A stretch of DNA of 64,000 nucleotides from Medicago truncatula (lineage: Eukaryota; Streptophyta; Magnoliopsida; Fabales; Fabaceae): NCBI RefSeq assembly GCF_003473485.1, contig NC_053048.1, positions 46,140,255 through 46,204,254 of the forward strand, read 5' to 3'. Of the stretch, positions 33,436 to 44,716 are shown in pieces (the first letter of the stretch is position 1; the number at the start of each line of letters is the position of its first letter). A program made the position numbers and the translations under genes. The notes under the pieces were generated by a model that ran no database searches, had not been told where the DNA came from, and was given only the letters and a program-made list of their open reading frames with translations.

Positions 33436-36400
33436 ATGGAGGTTGGAGGTAGTTTCAGGATTGGCAGTTCATCAATATGGAGGAACAGTGATGCAGCTGA
33501 GATTTTTTCAAATTCTTTCCACCAAGAAGATGATGAAGAAGCTCTTAAATGGGCTGCAATTCAGAAACTTCCTACTTTTGAACGTTTGAGGAAAGGTTTG
33601 CTCACTTCACTTCAAGGTGGAACCATCGAGATTGATGTTGAGAACCTTGGGATGCAAGAAAAGAAAGATTTGCTCGAAAGACTTGTTAGACTTGCTGAAG
33701 AGGACAATGAAAAGTTTCTGCTCAAACTTAAGGATCGAATAGACAGGTTCGGATTCAAAAAATATTTTGTCCTTGTGATTTTAAAAGAAATGCTTTTGAA
33801 ATACACTGATTTCTTTGCTTCTCCTCCTTTTTTTTGTTCATTGGATGATGTCAGAGTTGGAATTGATCTTCCTACAATAGAAGTTCGATTCGAGCACCTC
33901 AATATTGAAGCAGAAGCTCGTGTAGGAAGCAGATCTTTGCCTACCTTCACTAACTTCATGGTTAATATAGTAGAGGTAAAGTACTAAAATTTGAAAATAG
34001 TACTAACTTGCTATGTGATTTTTTATATTGAAGGGGATTCTAACTAAACATTTTGGTTTTTTTTTTTTTTTTTTTTTTAATTACCTTTGAAGAGAATATT
34101 CAACTCTCTTCTTGTACTTCCAAGTAGAAAACAACATCTAAATATTCTCAAGGATGTTAGCGGAATAATCAAGCCTTCAAGGTATCAATACATTTACTGT
34201 TTTATTCATTGATTTCTCTAGGTACCTTTCAAACAAATATAACTTATTTCAATTTGCTTTTTTTCTTCTTCTTCAGAATGACGTTGCTTTTGGGTCCTCC
34301 GAGTTCTGGAAAAACAACACTCCTATTGGCTTTGGCCGGGAAACTTGATCAGAAATTGAAGGTTAGAACATTAATAAGATAAACCCACCTCTTATCTACG
34401 TTTTCGATTTTATCTCTAGTTTCCAATCTTAGATCTATAGCTAAAATGCTAATATAGTGTGACTTGACTTCATGATCAGTTTTCTGGAAGGGTGACTTAT
34501 AATGGTCATGAGATGAGTGAATTTGTCCCCCAAAGAACTGCTGCATATGTGGATCAAAATGATCTTCACATTGGAGAATTGACTGTTAGAGAAACACTGG
34601 CCTTCTCGGCAAGAGTCCAAGGAGTTGGACCTCAATATGGTTGGTCTACAAGATTTCTTTATGCTTATATTCATTATTGAATACACAAGCTGAAGTATTA
34701 AGGCTTTCTTTCGATAAACAGCTTAATTAATTGCTTATAAAATAAACATTTAATATTGTAAAAAATTAAGCTTAGCATGTAAGTGATTAAATATAAGCTA
34801 TTTTAGTAACAAATTATAGAGTCAAACGGTTTCCATATAAGCTGTTTTCAAAAGCTATCCTGGCGAGCTTATGGAAATAAGCTGAATGCAACTTATGGAC
34901 ATGTCATAAATTGTTTCCATAAACTCTACCAAACAGTCTCACGAGTAATTATTCCAGTAGATAAGTTCAAACAAGCCAGTTCAAACAAGCCCTAAATTAG
35001 AAAGTTTTGACCACGTGTAATATTGTTGACATTCTGCAGACTTGCTAGCAGAATTGTCCAGAAGAGAAAAAGATGCAAATATCAAGCCTGATCCAGATAT
35101 TGATGTGTACATGAAGGTAATATAGAGGTTCTTTTAATACTTAGTGAATCTTAGACTTATTTTCCACTCAAATAGAACTGACTGATAATGAAGTGGCTGT
35201 CATTTTTATTCATAATGCTCACAGGCTGTAGCAACTGAAGGCCAGAAGGCAAATTTGATAACAGATTATGTCCTAAGGGTAAAGTAATTTATACTTTCAT
35301 ATGTAATCTCACCATAACTACATTGTAATATTGTGTTATGAAGTCTCTTGTTTCTTTTTCTATACATTTGTAGGTTTTGGGACTAGAGATATGTGCTGAT
35401 ACTGTTGTGGGAAATGCAATGATAAGAGGTATCTCTGGCGGACAAAAGAAACGCCTTACAACAGGTAAAACAAATCTGATTTAAATCTAACACGCGTTGT
35501 GATTAATTACCTCAATAAACTGATTATTAGGAATCTATAAATGTAGGGGAGATGTTGGTTGGACCAACTAAAGCTTTATTCATGGATGAAATATCTACTG
35601 GTTTGGATAGCTCAACAACTTTTCAAATTGTGAATTCAATGAAGCAATATGTCCACATTCTCAAAGGAACCGCGGTGATCTCACTCCTGCAGCCGCCACC
35701 AGAAACTTACAATCTATTTGACAGCATTATTCTACTCTCTGATAGTCATATTATATACCAAGGTCCTCGGGAACACGTGCTTGAATTTTTCGAATCAATT
35801 GGTTTTAAATGTCCAAATAGGAAAGGAGTGGCGGATTTTTTGCAAGAAGTGAGTTTCATTGCGTCTTCTCTCATTTTTGCATAAACAAAGTTTTATTTAT
35901 TTTTACTATATAGTAGCAATTTAAATTTTTCCATGAAAACTATTATGTTATAGGTGACATCAGTGAAAGACCAAGAGCAATTCTGGGAACACAAAGACCA
36001 ACCTTATAAATTTGTTACAGCTGAAGAGTTTTCTGAAGCATTTCAAACATTTCATGTTGGCAGAAGACTTGGTGATGAACTTGGTACTGAATTTGACAAG
36101 TCTAAGAGCCACCCAGCTGCTTTGACAACAAAGAAATATGGAGTTGGAAAAATTGAACTGTTAAAAGCTTGCTCATCAAGAGAATATTTACTTATGAAGC
36201 GCAATTCATTTGTCTACATCTTCAAGCTTTGCCAAGTAAGTTTGGAAATGAGACATTTTCATTTTTAACATTACGTTCCGAACTAAAGTCCGTTGTATTG
36301 TTTTATTTATTTATACTTTTTATAACAAACTTGCTCATAAAGAGTATCGACTTTGGGAATTGTGTATGCCCTCTATCCCCAAGTATTGCAGGACATTTTT

Positions 36401-39400
36401 GGTGTATGGATCACATTAAATAATACAATGTTAAAATCCATTACTGATGACTTCCTTCTCGTTTTAGCTCGCTGTAATGGCAATGATAACCATGACTGTC
36501 TTCCTCCGAACTGAAATGCGCAAAGATTCAGTGGTGCATGGAGGTATATATGTAGGTGCATTGTTCTTTGGCGTTACTGTGATCATGTTTATTGGAATGG
36601 CTGAACTTTCCATGGTAGTTTCAAGGCTTCCTGTTTTCTACAAGCAAAGGGGGTGCCTTTTTTTCCCTCCATGGGCATATTCTCTTCCTTCATGGATCCT
36701 AAAAATCCCCTTGACTTGTGTGGAAGTGGCTGTTTGGGTATTTCTCACTTACTATGTCATTGGTTTTGATCCATATATTGGAAGGTAAGGGTGATATGAG
36801 TTTATAAGTCCTAAGCGTACTTGTGATTTGTGCCCAGTATGGAAAAACAGTTTAATTAAGCCATTAAAGCATAAGCACTTATGTATAAGCTATTTCAACA
36901 ATAAAAGATTAAATAAATAAAAGTCAAATTGTTTTCAGAAGCTCTTCCAAAGAGTCTCTCGTATGTGTTTATGTCCGTAGATAAACTCTAATAAGCTAAT
37001 ACAATCAAACCTTTGATATATTATTTGTCCCTTATATCACTGTCTATTCTAAACCCAAATAAGCTAATACAATCAAACCTAATGCAGATTTTTCAGACAA
37101 TACCTTATTCTTGTACTAGTACACCAGATGGCTGCTGCATTATTCAGATTCATTGCAGCAGTTGGGAGGGACATGACAGTGGCTCTAACATTTGGATCAT
37201 TTGCAATTGCCATCCTTTTTTCAATGAGTGGTTTTGTTCTATCAAAAGGTACTATAAATACGGATACAAAACAAATAAACAATCACAGTGTTTGTCCCAC
37301 TAAGATTTCTTTCTTTTCTTTGCTTTATGCTCATAGACGGTATAAAAAAATGGTGGATATGGGCATTTTGGATATCACCTTTGATGTATGGACAAAATGC
37401 CATGGTAAATAATGAGTTCCTTGGGAATAAATGGAAACATGTAAGCTTTCTTTTACTATTTCATATGTTCATTTTCTATGAATTCCATATCATATAAATA
37501 ATCTGGTGTACTACCGAGGTCTGGTGCAAGTGCTTGGTGTATTGTGTGTGTGAGTGTTGTAAACTCCGGAGTACCGAATTTGATTCTTACTCATCAAAAA
37601 ATATAAATAGTCTGATGATTTTGATATGTTTTCCTATGAAAGGTTCTTCCTAACTCAACCGAATCACTTGGAGTTGAAGTTTTGAAATCTCGCAGTTTCT
37701 TTACTGAGACATATTGGTACTGGATATGTGTTGGTGCTTTGATTGGATATACATTACTTTTCAACTTTGGATATATCCTTGCCCTCACTTTCTTGAATCG
37801 TGAGTATCTTCACCTTAGATGTATGATAAAACAGATGAGACTACAGTTCGTGTACTGATAATCTTCAAAATTGATCATGTAGCACTTGGGAAGCATCAAG
37901 CTGTTATACCAGATGAATCTCAAAGCAATGAGCAAATTGGTGGTAGCCAGAAAAGAACTAATGCATTGAAATTCATAAAGGATGGTTTTTCTAAGCTCTC
38001 AAATAAAGGTACTTTCATCTCATAACTACCGACAATGTAGTAAGGTCTACTCCCTCCGTCCCAAATTACAATCAAAAAAATCTCAGTTTCTTTGTCCCAA
38101 AATATAAGCAAAAAATACCAACTTTTATGCTATTATTGTGTTGTTTCAAAAAAAAAATCATCTTTTCCAAATTAAAACTAAATGCAAATTGCATTCAAAT
38201 TGTTCTCCTTTCTATTTTCTCCATAATGTGAATTGGTGATTTTTGCTTATAATTGGGACGGAGGGAGTATGTTGGAAATTTCGCCCAATATAAAATCTAA
38301 GGGTGCGTTTGATTTGCTAAACACGAAGTATTGAACAGAACAACATACCACAAACATTGTTGGTATTGAATGATTTTCGGTCTTGTACGGTTTCTTGTTG
38401 TCCAGTGCTTCATTTTTTAGCAGATCAAATCAAATGCACCCTAAGAGTCTAGATGAGTAATTTTTTATTTTCAATTCACATAACACCTTATGGATAAAAT
38501 TGGACCACTTCACAGTGAAAAAAGGAGAAAGTAGAAGAGGAAGCATCTCTCCTAGTAGACAAGAAATAGTTGCTGCAGCAACAAATCATAGTAGGAAAAA
38601 GGGAATGGTTCTTCCTTTTGAACCACATTCTATAACCTTTGATGAAGTTACATATTCTGTAGACATGCCACAGGTAATGTAGAAACCAATTGAATAAAAA
38701 GTTAAATTTCGATACACTGTCAGTGTAAAAAGCAAATCACACTCAATTACATGTGTGACTTTAGGAATAGTTATTGTTAACAATGCAGCTACAAAATAAA
38801 GAAACAATACAAAATAAATAAAGAGAATGGGAACGACAACGGAGACAAGGGTTTCATAGAATAGCATTAACTTGACATTACAAAAGGTTACGAGAGAATA
38901 TACATACATACATATATATATATATATAACCTAATGGGCTGCTAACCTAGTAATATAAAGGTCCAAATACTTAAGCTTAATACTTTATTATCTAACAGTT
39001 ATAATTAATGTTAAATGTTTCTAATGATTTGACGATTATAATTGATTGATAGTATAAAATGTTTTAAACGAATGATGTTTACAAATTGGATCCCAAAATA
39101 AATTGGAAAAAATTATCATATTAAACTTTAAAACCATTGTTGTGAAGTAGATATTATTAAATACTTGGACTGGATTTGCAGGAAATGAGAAACAGAGGTG
39201 TTCTTGAGGATAAGTTAGTTCTTTTGAAGGGTGTAAGTGGAGCTTTCAGACCAGGTGTTCTCACCGCTCTGATGGGCATCACCGGTGCTGGGAAAACAAC
39301 TCTGATGGATGTGCTTTCTGGTAGAAAAACTGGTGGATATATTGGTGGGAACATCAAAATTTCCGGCTTTCCAAAGAAGCAAGAAACCTTTGCAAGAATT

Positions 39401-41719
39401 TCTGGATACTGTGAGCAAACTGATATCCATTCTCCTCATGTTACTGTCTATGAATCTTTGCTCTATTCAGCATGGCTCCGATTGTCCCCTGACATCAATG
39501 CTGAAACCAGAAAGGTTAGTATTTTAATCACTTGAGATTTTACCATTAACTGGAATTATTAAGTTTAAGTTTGAAAATGACTTATGCTTGAAGATGTTCA
39601 TTGAGGAAGTCATGGAACTTGTGGAACTGAAACCACTGCAAAACGCAATAGTAGGACTACCTGGTGTTAGCGGTCTCTCAACGGAGCAGCGCAAAAGGCT
39701 GACTGTTGCAGTTGAGTTGGTTGCTAATCCTTCAATAATATTCATGGATGAGCCAACTTCTGGGCTAGATGCAAGGGCTGCAGCTATTGTTATGAGAACA
39801 GTTAGGAACACAGTAGACACTGGAAGAACAGTTGTTTGTACAATCCACCAGCCTAGCATTGATATATTTGAATCTTTTGATGAGGTGAAAAATAAAAAGT
39901 TGAAAACTCAAGAAATTAAAAACAAATTGTTTGTTCTCTTGCATTACAATATATTAAATTTCTAATATTTTCTCAAAATGAAATGCAGCTTTTACTACTT
40001 AAGCAAGGAGGGCAAGAGATATATGTAGGGCCACTTGGACATAATTCTTCCAATTTAATCAATCACTTTGAGGTAGGTAGAATATATACACACACACACA
40101 CACAATGAAAAGTATGAAATTGATTTCGATTTTATGCTTCAAACTATTATCTTCTTCTTAACATTTCAAACTGTAAGCACTTGTCATGAAGGGAATCCAA
40201 GGTGTTAGCAAGATCAAAGACGGTTATAATCCAGCAACATGGATGTTGGAAGTCACAAATTCATCTAAAGAAGTGGAATTGGGGATTGATTTTGTAGAGT
40301 TGTACAAAAATTCAGAGTTATACAGGTATTTTCACTGGTATACACAATCTAATCAAACTATAGAACCAGAAAATTCAGAGTTATACAGGTATTTTCACTA
40401 CTATAATTGTTTCAGGATAAACAAAGCACTTATCAAGGAATTGGGTAGTCCAGCACCTTGTTCAAAAGATCTTTATTTTCCTACTCAGTACTCGAGATCC
40501 TTTTTTACACAATGTATGGCTTGCTTATGGAAACAACATTGGTCTTATTGGCGCAATCCTGAATATAATGCCATAAGATTTCTGTACTCAACCGCAGTGG
40601 CTGTTTTGCTAGGAAGCATGTTTTGGGACCTTAGCTCCAAAATGTAAAATCAAATTGGAAAACTAGAAATTTTTTACGGCTTCAAACTCTTGAATTTGTA
40701 AAATTTCATTTCATTATTGCAGTGAAAAGGAGCAAGATCTTTTTAATGCCATGGGGTCCATGTATGCTGCTGTTATCCTTATTGGCGTCATGAATGGTAA
40801 TTCAGTGCAGCCGGTGGTTGCTGTTGAAAGAACGGTCTTTTATAGAGAAAGAGCGGCCGGAATGTATTCAGCTTTTCCATATGCTTTTGGGCAGGCAAGT
40901 ATCCATACCAATTTATAAAATATCTTCTGGTACCAAGTTTGATGACTTTAATATCGTAAGAACATAACAAAAAACAGTTAATTAGCTTGCATTGCAGGTT
41001 GTAATAGAGCTCCCATATGTTTTTGTACAAGCTGTGGTCTATGGCATTATAGTGTATGCGATGATTGGTTTTGAGTGGTCTATGGTTAAAGTTTTGTGGT
41101 GCCTATTCTTCTTGTTTTTCACCTTTCTCTACTACACTTACTATGGGATGATGTCAGTGGCCTTGACCCCAAACAATCACATTTCCATTATAGTTTCCTC
41201 AGCATTCTACTCAATATGGAATCTCTTCTCAGGATTCATAGTCCCAAGACCAGTAAGTTTTTACTTCCTCAAATTCTTGGTGCATTTTAATTTCATAGTT
41301 TTTGTTTTTAAGGTTTCAGTTCATTAGTAAGAGTTTGACATTGTAAACTCAGAGGATAGTCAGAGATGGTTGTAAAATAGTAATTAGTGTCATTTTAATT
41401 AATAATAGTCTGATTTTGTAAAAAAAAAAATCTTGGTGCCTTTGGCTAACAGAGTATTCCAGTGTGGTGGAGGTGGTACAGTTGGGCAAATCCAATGGCA
41501 TGGAGTTTGTATGGATTGGCGGCTTCACAATATGGAGATTTAAAAAAAAACATTGAATCCAATGATGGAAGCCAAACCGTGGAAGAATTTTTGAGAAACT
41601 ACTTTGGTTTCAAGCCTGATTTTCTAGGAGTGGTTGCTCTTGTCAATGTTGCATTTCCAATAGCATTTGCTTTGGTGTTTTCCATAGCAATTAAGATGTT
41701 TAATTTCCAAAGGCGTTAA
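33436..41719 (+). CDS. PDR-type full-size ABCG transporter, copy 1, complete, 24 exons
   Basis: Exons: 33436-33746, 33855-33975, 34093-34181, 34277-34361, 34480-34639, 35040-35116, 35225-35278, 35374-35464, 35547-35848, 35954-36235, 36468-36784, 37088-37248, 37337-37440, 37643-37799, 37883-38008, 38516-38673, 39182-39514, 39594-39884, 39989-40072, 40192-40325, 40416-40643, 40723-40894, 40998-41252, 41453-41719. They join in frame (4359 nt, 1452 aa). Order is NBD1-TMD1-NBD2-TMD2, the reverse layout of ABCG/PDR pumps. NBD1 has Walker A GPPSSGKT (180-187), signature ISGGQ (319-323) and Walker B ALFMDE (339-344). NBD2 has GITGAGKT (897-904), LSTEQ (1004-1008) and IIFMDE (1024-1029). The end is IKMFNFQRR. 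These plasma-membrane pumps export terpenoids, phenolics or hormones using ATP; the substrate here is unknown. Start is the ATG at 33436. Oddities: GC donor at 40895, duplicated donor in intron 20, MITEs and a SINE in introns. Confidence 0.95.
37506..37600 (+). mobile_element. SINE-like insert in intron 13 of PDR copy 1 (shared with copy 2)
   Basis: ATATAAATAATCTG (37492-37505) and ATATAAATAGTCTG (37601-37614) flank a 95-bp insert with GGTCTGGTGCAAGTGCTTGG and an A-rich 3' end (CATCAAAAA). Copy 2 has the same insert at about 48806-48900, so it entered before those two copies split. Confidence 0.65.
38050..38267. mobile_element. Stowaway MITE in intron 15 of PDR copy 1
   Basis: Perfect 13-bp termini CTCCCTCCGTCCC, extended imperfectly to 23 bp, and TA on both sides. 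It is 218 bp and non-coding. A gutted version lacking both ends is in copy 2 (about 49350-49490). Confidence 0.92.
38301..38441. mobile_element. Tourist/PIF-type MITE in intron 15 of PDR copy 1
   Basis: Ends GGGTGCGTTTGATTTGCTAA and, inverted, GGGTGCATTTGATTTGATCT; TAA lies on both outer sides. It is 141 bp. The right half only survives in copy 2 (about 49497-49618). Confidence 0.85.
40311..40415 (+). repeat. Duplicated exon-20 end inside intron 20 of PDR copy 1
   Basis: The stretch AATTCAGAGTTATACAGGTA, continuing to TTTTCACT, occurs at the true exon end (about 40310) and again 63 bp later (about 40373). It therefore carries a second identical donor CAG|GTATTT at 40388/40389. Copy 2 lacks the second copy. 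Confidence 0.9.
40895..40997 (+). other. GC-AG intron (intron 22 of PDR copy 1)
   Basis: Exon 22 ends GGGCAG and the intron begins GCAAGT, ending TTGCAG. The frame (FGQ then VVIELPYVF) requires this border. The same GC donor is at 55714 in copy 2. Confidence 0.85.
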
Positions 41720-42320
41720 GAACATTCGGATTTTTCTTTTTGTATAGGAGTTCCATCTAAAGAAGAAAATATCCCACAACCATTATTATATTTTCTTTAT
41801 TACTAATTAAATATTGTATCATAGTTCGAGATTAGATAATCTAAGTGACATGTGATACGGCTTCGATAAAGTTGCATATGTTGTTTATCCTTATGAAATT
41901 AGGATCTTTTCACAAGAGCTTTGTTAGAATGTCTGCCTATTGATCTCGTTGATAACATTTTCCCTTACATTTATACTGCATGTGTGTAGAATTGGATTGT
42001 GTGTGTGAGAGAGAGAGCACACCTAAATGATCACAGAGAAACCTTGGAGTTTGATGTTTGACCCTTAATTCTCGTAATAATGAATGAAGCAATAGAATTT
42101 CTGCATTATAGCATGTTCTAAATTCCTAATCTCTGCTTTAACACTTGACCTTGCAACTATTGTCTAATACTTTTAAACCTTGGTAAAAATCATCAAGTAG
42201 GCCTTATGATCAAATTTTCCAGCAATGACATAGGCACATCAAAGAGAACAAACCAACAACAAAAAACAAATGCAAGAGAAAAAACAAACCAAAAGGTTAG
42301 TATACATTTTGCTCTTGTCA
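41720..42320. other. 3' flank of PDR copy 1, duplicated after copy 2
   Basis: Sequence from the stop codon to about 42300 matches 56528-57124 after copy 2, including GAACATTCGGATTTTTCTTT and the tail AACAAACCAACAACAAAAAA. Similarity ends at TAGTATACA (42303 / 57125), one edge of the duplicated unit. Confidence 0.75.
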
Positions 42321-42321
42321 A

Positions 42322-42620
42322 ACAGTGTTGGAAGCCAAACTGTGGAAGGTTTTCTGAGAAATTACTTTGGTTTCAAGAATGATTTTCTAGGAGTAGTTGC
42401 TCTTGTCAATGTTGCATTTCCAATAGTTTTTGCTTTGTTTTTTCCTATATCAATAAAGATGTTTAGTTTCCAAAGGCGTTAAGAACATTCAATTTTTGTA
42501 TTTTCTTTATTTACCAGTTAATATTGTATCATAGCTCGAGATTGGATAGTCTAAGTGACATTTGATACGGCTGTTATACGATTAAATATGTTATTTGTCC
42601 TTATGAAATTAGTATATTTA
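42322..42620 (+). pseudogene. Relic last exon and 3' UTR of a further PDR gene
   Basis: From 42330 the frame reads [20 protein letters not shown], then [27 protein letters not shown] and TAA at 42480-42482, clearly the C-terminus of the PDR family. The following 130 bp resemble the 3' UTR of the intact copies (CATAGCTCGAGATTGGATAG). The first part of the exon and all other exons are missing. It is a stump left by unequal exchange or deletion. Confidence 0.9.
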
Positions 42621-42802
42621 GTTTGTTAAAAGGATCATGAGCATATTTTTTTTAAACAAGGGCTTTGTTAGCATGTCTGCCTATTGATCTGGAGCTGATA
42701 TATGAGTGTTTAAGAAAGTCTCGTGGATTTTAATATACTTTGCACGATTTTAATGAAGGATTTGAAATCAATTTATAGATTCATAAGATTTCAAAAGACT
42801 TA

Positions 42803-43342
42803 GAGTGTGTTTGGATGAGGTAATTGAGAAATTTTAAAGAATTTAGAATTCTAGGCAATTTAAATGATTCAATTAAATTACTTTCATTTTTCAATTCTTT
42901 TGTTTGGATGAAGTAATAAAAAAAATTCATTGTCATATTTTTGGGCAACTTTTATAAATTTTAATTTTTTTGGGCCAAATTTGAAAATTGAAATTAGGGG
43001 TCAAAATGTAAATTTCAAAAAATTGAGGGGTCAAATTATAATTTTTGAAAATTTTGAGGGACCAATTTGCAATTTTTTGGAAATTTATTGGGGTCAATTT
43101 GAAATTTTTGGAAAATTTGAGGACCAAAATGAAAAATAACAACAATGAATAAATTTGAAATTCTTAGCTTTTAGGTGTTATTTGAAATTCTCTAAATTTA
43201 ACTTGAACAAAATACTTCATAAATTTCCATCATTTTGAAAATGCTTCAAATTATTATCCAAACAATGGAATTCACCCCAAAGTATTTGAATTCCCTTAAA
43301 ACAATACATTCCCTCAAAACATTCCCCCATCCAAACACACTC
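42803..43342. mobile_element. PIF/Harbinger-like non-autonomous element with internal tandem repeats
   Basis: Ends GAGTGTGTTTGGATGAGG and, inverted, GAGTGTGTTTGGATGGGG; TTA flanks both sides. It is 540 bp. The middle (about 42955-43135) consists of 35-40-bp degenerate repeats built on GAGGGGTCAAATTATAATTT and the like. There is no transposase. Confidence 0.75.
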
Positions 43343-43349
43343 TTAAGGA

Positions 43350-44225
43350 ATAAGAGAAATTTCGACAGAAGCTATAATTAGTCATTTGTAATAGCTACTG
43401 CATGAATGAGCTTCTTTCTTAGAAGATTCGACAGAAGCAACCTGATCCTTCAAAATTTTATGCTCTTCCTGGAATACTATAGACTTGAAAATAATTTGAT
43501 TTTCACATATTTAATCCCAACAATTGAATTTTTAATTGCCACCATGTACATCTGAGCAGGACTAAATAAAATTTTGATTTTTTTTTTGTTTGGAAAATGT
43601 GTGCCTAAGGATATATTTTAATGAAACAAAAAAAAAAGTAATTCTGTATAAAAAAATTATATAATTATTATTTGAGAATAATTTAATTTGTATTTTTAAG
43701 ATAGAACTTTCTATTATGGATTTCTTAAGTACTGCTTAGCATTACATTTTGTTTTTTTCTTTTCTTTTCATGTTCCTTAGATACGGCATGATTTTCCCCC
43801 ACAACAGCAAGATATTGAAATCTCATTGATAGAGAAAGATATTGAAACTCTACATTAGATCTAAATTTAAAAATTAACAAATCTTATGAAAAGCACCTAA
43901 ATAAAATGTGTCTAAGTTTTATCCTTTAAAAAAATATAATAGACAAGATCTGCTGATTGAAACCATATGAAGGAAACCAATGCATTTTTTATTTTTTATT
44001 ATTATTACGTGTGCACGTATACCTTATTTTTGTCTTAAAATAAAAATAAAAATAAAACTATGTCTATTGGTCTTTGTACCAAGTAAACAAAAAGGACTAT
44101 TGGACTAACACAAGCAGAACCTAAGAAAGTCAACTTAAGTGGTTCCATATTTTGTTTAGTATTTTAAGCTTCTCAAGACATAATCAATGATGTCAGTTAG
44201 GTAATTAGACCATTGTTTTTCCTAA
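43350..44225. other. Intergenic between PDR copies 1 and 2, partly duplicated before copy 3
   Basis: About 43780-43850 (AGATATTGAAATCTCATTGA, AGAGAAAGATATTG) corresponds to 58045-58115, and 44060-44210 to 58370-58500 and 32960-33100. So the duplicated unit includes roughly 900 bp upstream of each gene. No extra gene is present. Confidence 0.6.
44128..44134. promoter_or_regulatory. Conserved W-box core upstream of PDR copy 2
   Basis: AGTCAAC (GTTGACT inverted) in the block CAAGCAGAACCTAAGAA, about 590 bp before the ATG, equivalent to the copy 1 and copy 3 sites. Confidence 0.5.
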
Positions 44226-44232
44226 AATTGAT

Positions 44233-44515
44233 ACTCCCTTCGTCCCAGTTTAACTGAGTTAGTTGACTATTTTACACAGATAAAGAAAAGTGTATAAATG
44301 AAAGAGAGAACAATCGTTTTGAGTGCATTTGTCAAGTATTTGTGTATTCTTCTTTATCATAAATGTAAAGTAGAATATATTGAATTTGGAGTGGTGAAAA
44401 TAGTATTAATTAGAGTTATAATTGAAAAAGGGTAATTAATATTGTATTGAAAAGTGAAATGGTTAAATATTTTTGAGACAATATTTTTTACAAATGGCTC
44501 AGTTATTATAATGTT
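44233..44515. mobile_element. Partial Stowaway-like MITE upstream of PDR copy 2
   Basis: Left end CTCCCTTCGTCCCAGTTTAA; the right side has only the inner match (AAATGGCTCAGTTATTATAA, inverse of the AACTGAG part). It is absent before copy 1 and copy 3, so it inserted after the units separated. Confidence 0.5.
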
Positions 44516-44716
44516 ACCTACAGGAACAAAAAACATATGAACATCAGCTATGTCACTCCAACATGTAAAAAAGGAAAAGGGTCATTTTTGACTGCAGAAA
44601 ACAACACCAACAGAAATAAACTGAAGCAACTTTAGCAAATAGCTGATGATTTTTAATACCATTTTCTCCAAATTTGTTGTTAGTTACTAGGACCAATTGG
44701 ATTTTGACTAGTGGTA

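Noticed and set aside
33436-41719. PDR copy 1 as a string of broken short genes because of many separate frames
   Set aside because: All 24 exons join with consensus borders and phases into one 1452-residue protein.
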